Below, piece by piece: positions 57,284 through 64,000 of a DNA stretch of 64,000 nt. A program made the position numbers and the translations under genes. The notes under the pieces were generated by a model. It saw only the letters and a program-made list of their open reading frames with translations. It searched no databases and was not told where the DNA came from. The DNA lies in NCBI RefSeq assembly GCF_040412425.1, contig NC_089783.1, positions 44,837,625 to 44,901,624 on the forward strand. The letters are read 5' to 3'. How positions within the stretch are numbered: the first letter of the stretch is position 1; each line of letters begins with the position of its first letter. This stretch comes from Macrobrachium rosenbergii. Its lineage: Eukaryota; Arthropoda; Malacostraca; Decapoda; Palaemonidae.

Positions 57284-57485
57284 AGTCCGTTAATGGTGCT
57301 GATTTGTTCGAGAGGTTGAACGAAGTGCCAAAACGTGCCCTTTTGGGTATGGCGTATTTAGTCCGTTAATGGCACGGTTTCCGCCAGGTAGGGTGCCATC
57401 AGAGGCCTAAACTTTACGCCGTAGTTAGTCCGCTAAAGGCTTTCTGATGGTAGGGCGCGGCTGTAGTTAGTCTGTTAACAGCTGG
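57284..57485 (-). repeat. Leader repeats of the minus Ty3 copy
   Basis: On the window strand TAGTCCGTTAATGGC-type motifs lie at 57,282-57,300, 57,358-57,375, 57,425-57,441 and 57,466-57,483. In element orientation this is GCCATTAACGGACTAAATAC. They lie between the PBS and gag. Confidence 0.85.
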
Positions 57486-57506
57486 GCCAAAACTGCGCTA
57501 CCTGTC

Positions 57507-57524
57507 CCTGACCCAGGGTCACCA
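57507..57524 (-). other. Primer binding site, tRNA-Trp type
   Basis: Element orientation TGGTGACCCTGGGTCAGG, one base from the LTR end. The first nine bases match the complement of the tRNA-Trp 3' end. Confidence 0.7.
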
Positions 57525-57525
57525 G

Positions 57526-57865
57526 TGTGAGGCTTCAAGAAAAGTCAGGAGTGAAAGACTGATTCTTTGATATTCTTGACAGGCGTTTATAAGACAAAAA
57601 GCAGACGGAAAGGTAGCGGGTGACCCAAGGGCCCCCCTGTGTCCATACACGATTTGTGTTTTCTGGCAAGTATAAAAATACGTATAACATCTGTTACATG
57701 GCATATAAAAGGTAGATATACATATCGGCAGAAAGGCCGTACAATGATGCATAAGATGAGGTACACAAAGAACCTGAAATAAAGACAGGTAAATACATGA
57801 TTTGATTAAAGTACATCTGAAAAGAGAAACACAAGGAAAGAGAGGCGTGATTTGTTGCCCTTACA
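57526..57865 (-). repeat. 5' LTR of the minus Ty3 element
   Basis: Element orientation TGTAAGGGCAACAAATCACG to GAAGCCTCACA. Partner of 52,070-52,414. Confidence 0.92.
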
Positions 57866-57869
57866 GTAG
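57866..57869 (+). repeat. Target site duplication GTAG, right
   Basis: Pairs with 52,066-52,069. Together they date the Ty3 insertion after the Mutator-like gene was in place. Confidence 0.7.
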
Positions 57870-59017
57870 AAGTGTTGTTTGATGGTAGCTGGTCCACTAA
57901 AGGGCAACATTCATACATAGGGTATACAAGTGTTATTTGTATTTGGGCAGGTTTTGTTTTAGATTACAATTTGATGTTTAATTACTACCAGGGGTGTGGT
58001 CAGTTGAAAAAAGAGAAAAGTAAGTTGGGAAAGACTAGTTTTGAGTATGAAACTAAAATAGCTAAGCATAAGGATTTATGCAATAAAAATTATGATGGCA
58101 CATCAGCTGGGATGGAGGCAGAGGGACCAAAAAGAATTTGGAGTAGGTCAATAGATAAGTTGAAGCTGAGGTATGTAACATTTGTAGGGGATGGCAATTC
58201 ATCTGCATACAATGCGGTGATAAAACTTAATGACAGACAAGGACTGTATGGAAATAAGTCAGTTATAAAGGAAGAATGTGTAAACAATGTGACAAAAAGA
58301 GTGTATAGACATTTGATGGCCTTAGTAAATGAAACCGTGAAAGTGAAAAAAAGGATGGAAAAGTTGCTTAGTGGGAAACACCAGCTGACCCAAAAAGTGA
58401 TCGAGTATATGGCTGCCATGTATTCAGTGAGTATAAAAAGGAACGAGGGAAAGGATTTGCAGACTTTACAGAAGGACATCATCTCTTGTTTCCTCCATTG
58501 TTCAAGTGTTGATGAAGACCCAAGGCACTTTTAATGTCCCAAAGGTGTAAAGTCTTGGTGCTTTTATAATAAAGCCTTAGCAAAGGGAGGGAACTGTCCA
58601 TCTCACAATACGATGAAAGTAAGGTTCCAGATTCCTGACAAGCATCTCTTGAGGGTTGGTTATGCATGTACAGTATACAGAGAACTATGAAACTCCGAGT
58701 TACTGAAAAGATGCACAAGAGCTGAAACACAAAATAAGAATGAATCTCTGCATTCTAAGATTTGGGGCCACCTAACCAAGGTAAAGCTGTTTGGATTGAA
58801 AACTTGTTCTTATAGTGTGGGGCTTAGTTTGCTTCACCATAATTTTGGTTATGTCCTTGCCAACCTGCCACCAGCCCTTGGATTTGGAAGCAATGCCTTT
58901 ATCATCAAATCACTAGAAGACAGGGATGCTGAGCAGAAAAGTGTGTCAGAGAGGCCTTCAAAAAGCAAAAATAAAAAGAAAGCTCATGAAAGTCTGTACC
59001 TTGCTGGAGCATTTTAG
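57866..59017 (+). pseudogene. Mutator-like transposase-derived gene, 3' half
   Basis: One continuous frame of about 384 codons runs from the GTAG duplication to TAG at 59,015, broken only by TAA at 58,532 and TGA at 58,688. It reads VEVLFDGSWSTKGQHS (first catalytic D zone), then NYYQGCGQLKKEKSK, HKDLCNKNYDGTSAGMEAEG, RIWSRSIDKLKLRYVTFVGD (second catalytic zone), ECVNNVTKRVYRHL and DIISCFLHCSSVDEDPRHF, then stop. After the stop it continues CPKGVKSWCFYNKALAKGG, then LKRCTRAETQNKNESLHSKI, SLLHHNFGYVLANL and a lysine-rich tail. This matches the DDE/RNase H-fold Mutator-like transposase proteins common in arthropod genomes. AATAAA occurs near 59,080. Confidence 0.75.
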
Positions 59018-61259
59018 GAGTACCATCACACAATAGGAGCAGTATGATGCTGTAGAGGGAAGAGGCCCACCCCTGGTAAAAATAAAACCCTTTACAATGC
59101 CTGCTGCTTCCTCCAGGGGTGAGGGAGATGTTCTGTTGACTCCCGGCAAAGGCCATCAATGACAGAAAAACACATCAAGATTTGAGATGCTGAGAAGACC
59201 TGCAAACAAGGTAAGTAACATTCTGTTCATAACCTAATCTAATCTAACATAAGAAGTGGTACCTGCCTTGAATGCATAAATCATGTAATTTCAGACTAAA
59301 ATATCAAGTACTGGGACAAACTGGAACCAGCATATGCAGTAAAGTTTGGGTGGGGGGTACCTGCTGGTTCCACCATTATCACCTAACCTGCCAATATTGT
59401 AGGCAAGACCTGCAGGGACATGACTAGCTCTGTATCACAAGCATGTTGTATGAACAAAGTCTTCAAGTAAAGAGTGCCAAGGTGGTGGTTTTGTTGGAAT
59501 GACAATGCAAAAACATCCTGAACTGTCTTACACTCAACAGCACTGTGTTTAGGCTAGATAAAGCACTTGCTTGGAGTCAATATATTTTTCTTGACCTATC
59601 GAACATAATCCGAACACTAAGACACACCTCAGCAGTAAACAGGACAGCTAAAGTATCTGCACAGCTGTCTCTCTGCAGCAAGCCTTAAAACCTACTGAAG
59701 ACATGCCAAAGAGCTTTAAACTCTTAAATACTGAACTTATGGTACAGAAACTTAATTCTATCAGAGGGAAACATCTCCAAGAAAAGGAAGATTACCAAAA
59801 AGGTGGGGCTAAATTGTAGCCCTTGACATGGAAGACACCTGCCTACATTTTCAAAACTACTTTCACATAAAATGGGCCTTTGCTGGTTAAGACACCTTCT
59901 CCAGTCTACCAATTACATGTTTAGCAAGTCGGTGGGGAACACAGGCCACTCATCCAAAACAATGCCTACCATCATACGAAAAGGAAGACGAATCTTTCTT
60001 AGTGACTAGACCTATGATGCAAATCCTCAAGGCAACATCACAAGCAATGTCCATGGCTATACATAGCTGTGGAAGAACCCCTGAATATTGAACACACTAC
60101 TGCTACATTCAGATACAGAGATGTGTGCTTGTACATGCTATGTATAATTGAGGGACAAGATCAGACAATAAAACCAGTCTAGTTAAGTGGACCTCTTGTT
60201 CTCTGCTGCTTTCTGCAGTCATGGAGTCCCTATAAATTTTTGGACTAGGAACCATATAACCAATGAAAAAACTGTGCTCACCATAGTACAACACCAACAC
60301 AGTCCTGCACATCCCTAGTTAAAATCTGTAAAGTGTATTTGATTCTCATTACCACTGTTCACAATCTCACAATTCTTAGGCATTACACTAAAATGCCAAG
60401 GACTTGAACAGCAAGTTTTGATGAAACAATGTCCATGTTCTAAACAATGCAAAACTAAGGGAGCATGAGACGGAAAATAAAATTCACCAAAACACTTCAA
60501 AAACAAACTTAAAAAATTAGAACATTGCACTTCAAACCAGTTTAAAAGTTAATAAATTATGACTGTGCACTTCAAACTAGCTTTACAGTCACTCGGGTAC
60601 TTGGTGAGAATCAAAATCAATGGTATTATGGAGACTAGTTCAAAACTTAATTTGTAGCGAGTAAAAAACTTTTGGAATCTACTCGAGCAACACCCACTCT
60701 AACTGACCAACTACCTTGATGCTCTTCAAAATGCAAGATAAATACAGTACCTTAATGCATAACACTAAGAATGAGAATGGATGTCGGTTGCTGAAGTAAA
60801 GAGTATTCTAAATGACCATGCACAGAACCATAGTTCGAAATCCCTGGCTGTATAATGGAGGCCATCAATTCAAGCCACTACGTAAAAGTTGAAAGTTCTT
60901 GGAGGCTTTTGTCTGGAAGACAAGTCAACATTACTCAGCTGTACACACCAGTACCTAGTTCCTTTGCAGCAATCAATACTGAAGAAAGTTTGTAGTCAGA
61001 GAGAAGATAAACTAATTTATTGCCAGACAAAAAAACAAAAAGAGGGAACACGTAGTAATATGTTTGCTTTTCTAATTCGGCTTCATGTGGGACTGACTAA
61101 TCCTCTACAGGTCTTTGTCAAAGAGTAATTGTGTATTTGTGCCTAAGGCAGAAGGGAATATCTCAAAATAGCAAGTGAATGTACAAAAGTCAGAGAAACT
61201 TGCAACTGGTCTGGGGTAGGGGTAAATACACATTGTATAATTAAGGAGCACCAAAGCCA
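59018..61259. other. Intergenic DNA
   Basis: AT-rich. No gene is recognised; short ORFs on both strands (for example near 59,724-60,530 and 60,889-61,128) are unsupported. Confidence 0.4.
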
Positions 61260-61860
61260 ACCTACTCGTGAAAGTGATGTACGCTCCAAAGAAAATAAGA
61301 GCGCCAACTTGATGCAGATGATTTGACCATAAAAGTGAGAGAGGGTGAAATGAAGATTGAAGTTTGATGACAGGTTATACTTCCAGACTGGTGTGATAAA
61401 AATTTATCACGTTATGGGCAGGAAAATAAAGATGAGAAAAATAAAATTTGCTGGTGCAAAGGGTACACTAGACTAGTACAATCTGACCACTGGAAAAAAT
61501 TTTGCTGTTTAGAGAAAGAAGCTTTATGAAGAATAATCGGAGTAAGATAGCAAGATAGTTAGAAATGACATGAAAATTATTGGAGTTCCATAGTATGTAG
61601 ATTAAATGATGAAAAGGAAATGGATATGGCTTGGACATGTCCTTTGCACAGTCCCTGGGAGCACTGTATGATAGTGTCGGCTGGTCTCGGGCACCAAAAG
61701 TTTCAAGACCCCAGCCCTATTTGGTGACTGGAGGCTGGAGATAAATGTAAATTTGTGGAACCCAAAGCACATGAAGACAAGTGGCAGAATTTCACAGAGG
61801 CCCTTTGGGTCATGCAGCGCTGGTGGTGACAATGATGATGATGATGATGAAAAAAAGCTG
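61260..61860 (+). pseudogene. LINE C-terminal end with (GAT)n tail
   Basis: Worn plus-strand pieces ADDLTIKVREGEMKIE (near 61,317) and KRKWIWLGHVLCT (near 61,612) resemble the last part of RT ORFs in many arthropod LINEs, where RRxWxWLGHV is typical. The stretch ends at 61,830-61,851 in a GATGATGAT run, as in elements that carry a short microsatellite tail. Stops are frequent. Confidence 0.45.
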
Positions 61861-62844
61861 AACTGGGAATAGTCATCTCATTAATGTTGGATGGAGGAAC
61901 TTGTGGTAGTGTTGGAGACACAATGCACTGTGAAGTTAATGGATAGAGTAATGAGAATGAAGTTAAAAAACTCATCTTACTAGGAAGGAGCTTACCCATT
62001 CAGGAAAAGCACTGTGAATGGAATGAAGATTACAGATAATGTTGGAGGCATACGATTTAGTGAAAGACTTCTTTTCATAAGAGAAATAATGGAGTTACAA
62101 AGCAGATTACAGATCTATTCAGGGTCAAATATTCATGAAGTGTGAAGATTTCAGGTTGAATGAGATAATCAAGATAGAAAAATATCAAAGAAGCTGAGAC
62201 CCATAATCCAAAATTCAATGGAAGAGGCTAATTACGTACGTGTATAGTCAAAAGAATTGTTAATATGGTAAAGCAGGATGAAAGAGTCTAACACAAGAGA
62301 TTGATGGAGGATGATAGAGAAGTTACAGGACAGATGAAAAAGTTGAAAGTTGAGAAAATAAAGAATAAGCTGAAAAGTCCAACGAGCAGTAACAGAACTA
62401 AGTCAGCAGCAACTCGAGATCTGCAATGTAATGCAAAGCATAAATGGCCCCAAAAAATGTAATGTTGCTAACAAAAGCCAAAAAGGAGGCCTAAAGTTCA
62501 GGAAGAATTAACAGGAGCCATGAACATTTTATAAAAGCAAGCAGCCTGAAAGGACAAACAGGAAACAAAATTACCTACACAGATATGAAGAGAAACTGTC
62601 TATGTTACAGAGGATGATTGGTTAAGCAAGGTGACTAATGCCAGTGTGAAAATATTTTAAACTTTTTAAAATATTTGAAAAAGCAAGATGAACATACAAT
62701 ATCTGTATTTAGCATTCCAAGGATTAATGTGACAGTATGGTCTCTAAACATACAGGAATATAAGCACTTGGACTGTGGAAATGACAAACATAAGTGATAA
62801 TTCAGCAATTCATGAATTTGATTTGATCAGAATGAGAGAGATAG

Positions 62845-62847
<3 letters not shown>

Positions 62848-62888
<41 letters not shown>
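62848..62888 (+). repeat. (GA)20 microsatellite
   Basis: Uninterrupted run. Confidence 0.95.
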
Positions 62889-62891
<3 letters not shown>

Positions 62892-63512
62892 AGAATGGCT
62901 TAATTGCAGTAGGCAGTGTACTATACATTGCATGGGAACTCTCTTCATACTGTACATAAACTTGGAGCATAGTCTGTAATGTATGTAATGATGAGGCTGC
63001 TTTACATTATTTAGACAAGATGGATGTGCGAGGAAGAGGTTGGTATGAAGCTGGTATGAAAATCTGACTAACTCAGGACTAGGAAAGTTCATAAAAAAAC
63101 ATATACTGTATCTGAATTTATATCTCAGAACTGATGAGGAACTAAAGATAAAAATAAACTGGCTATAAAAGAAGAAATTTCAGAAACAAAAAGTACAGCA
63201 TGGATTACGCCATTAAGAAGGGGCTAACTTGTACACTGTCTAGTAAAGTGCCACATCTGTTCTATGTTAGCAATTAAAAGAGGCTACTCACAAGACCACC
63301 TGAGGTTAGATATACTACAACCATGAAAGGAGACAAAGGGGGGGGGGGTGAATATAATGTATAACCATTATACAGTGTAAATAATGTGCCCACCAGTTTA
63401 TACTATGTATATATCAAAAACACAACCAAAATACTGAAAGCAGGCTAAATGAATGACAAAACTTAGTGTCTGCCTAAAATTAACAGAATTTCCTTTTAAT
63501 AACATTGGTTTA

Positions 63513-63515
<3 letters not shown>

Positions 63516-63562
<47 letters not shown>
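63516..63562 (+). repeat. (GA)23 microsatellite
   Basis: Uninterrupted run. Confidence 0.95.
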
Positions 63563-63565
<3 letters not shown>

Positions 63566-64000
63566 CACCAGTTATGTGTAAGGGTTCATGCAACTCCTTA
63601 CTGTACTAAGCAAAATACAGAAAAGGAGGGCGGCTGAGGCATTGAACTAATGTAAGGGGGGTGGTGGTGGCCACCTGTTAAAATTAACAACTCCATTTGA
63701 AGAATCATGCAGTTATTAGTACCTCTAAAGAAAGCATCAGATGGGGCATTTCAAAAGGCAAGGGGCACAAGAAAGACTCATTAAGTTGGCAATGATACTT
63801 TATCATCTGAAGATATAGGTAAATATTGTGGCAGACATTTGAGGTAAATGTTGGTGTCCATCACAGATCCCATCATCATTAATCATAGTCATATAGTATG
63901 TGAATTCAGAGAAATGAAGCAAGGGAGGCCCCAGGAGTTCTTTTAAGTAGATGACCTGGTGTTAACAGCTGAATCAGGGAAAGTGGTCTTATGTTAGGAC

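Larger units (their letters stand above)
52070..57865 (-). mobile_element. Full-length Ty3 (CsRn1-like) retrotransposon, minus strand
   Basis: A 5.8-kb element with two LTRs (52,070-52,414 and 57,526-57,865), a PBS starting TGGTGACCC at 57,524-57,516, a G-rich polypurine tract at 52,430-52,415 and, from right to left, leader, gag, protease, RT, RNase H and integrase. It is flanked by GTAG on both sides and interrupts a Mutator-like ORF. The LTRs differ at about one position in ten by eye, so the insertion is not recent. The pol region holds a triplication (53,225-54,715), and the RT active site is altered. No env is seen. Confidence 0.9.
62220..64000 (+). pseudogene. LINE reverse transcriptase remnant, running off the window
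   Basis: Fragments in LINE order include VTEDDWLSKVTNASVKI near 62,600. At 63,839-63,990 come FEVNVGVHHRS, LIIVI, EFREMKQGRPQEFF, stop, VDDLVLTAESGK. The last block matches the 'FEVKVGVHQGS...LIIV.EAL..EFR.GLPWELLYADDLVLMAES' stretch of these elements; the Y-A-D-D box is reduced to stop-V-D-D. Two (GA)n runs (62,848-62,888 and 63,516-63,562) interrupt it. It is dead. Confidence 0.55.

Noticed and set aside
52070..57865. Endogenous retrovirus with an envelope gene
   Set aside because: After the integrase C-terminus only a proline-rich tail precedes the polypurine tract; there is no room for or trace of env, so this is a Ty3 retrotransposon.
58090..58482. 130-codon minus-strand ORF
   Set aside because: Antisense of the Mutator-like ORF.
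1..64000. CRISPR array, bacterial operons, plasmid or phage content
   Set aside because: The tandem repeats found lack regular spacers, and introns, microsatellites and eukaryotic retroelements exclude a prokaryotic source.

Overview
This is eukaryotic nuclear DNA, AT-rich, mostly non-coding and crowded with degenerate transposons. The organism is most likely an arthropod, probably a decapod crustacean. The reasons are very long (TC)n, (TA)n and (TAA)n microsatellites, a DIRS-type retrotransposon with inverted ends, CsRn1-like Ty3 elements with a PBS resembling the tRNA-Trp 3' end, tRNA-derived SINEs, and a short TTAGG-type repeat. The taxon call rests on remembered repeat families, not on a search.

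Host genes. (1) 1,564-5,852, minus: the first two coding exons of actin-related protein 10 (ACTR10, dynactin pointed-end complex); the gene continues off the left edge. (2) 6,612-6,945, plus: two short exons of an unidentified gene (MADNR start), divergent from ACTR10 across about 760 bp; a possible last exon lies at 10,588-11,020. (3) 20,830-24,600, plus: a complete three-exon gene for the transcriptional coactivator PC4/SUB1 (110 aa). Weaker exon candidates lie at 11,500-11,630, 30,453-30,536 and 37,776-39,142.

Mobile DNA. The ends of the window (480-1,440 and 61,260-64,000) hold non-LTR retrotransposon reverse transcriptase wreckage, and another LINE of CR1/L2 type lies at 31,540-32,560. 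A foldback element with 292-296 bp arms sits at 7,026-7,633. SINE copies or tails lie at 8,564, 12,347, 30,128 and 40,735; an abundant-looking short repeat is at 27,825-28,133 with a tail copy at 36,044. MITEs are at 14,314-14,513, 19,576-19,725, 20,209-20,350 and 37,355-37,697. A DIRS-type element with inverted terminal repeats covers 16,512-20,112, and a deleted relative lies at 39,216-39,760.

The most complex region is 47,676-59,017. A 3'-truncated Ty3 element (plus) is followed by a Mutator-like transposase-derived ORF, which is split by a second, full-length Ty3 element (minus, 52,070-57,865) flanked by a GTAG target duplication. Taking that element and one GTAG away in silico puts the two halves of the Mutator-like frame back in register. 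Both Ty3 copies carry a repeated leader motif between the PBS and gag, and the minus copy has a tandem triplication of the RNase H-integrase junction. From 41,860 to 44,460 runs a very degenerate tandem array of about 35-50 bp units containing a perfect 23-bp palindrome.

All retroelement genes here are broken by stops, frameshifts or deletions. The functional content of the window is ACTR10, SUB1 and probably the unidentified divergent gene.
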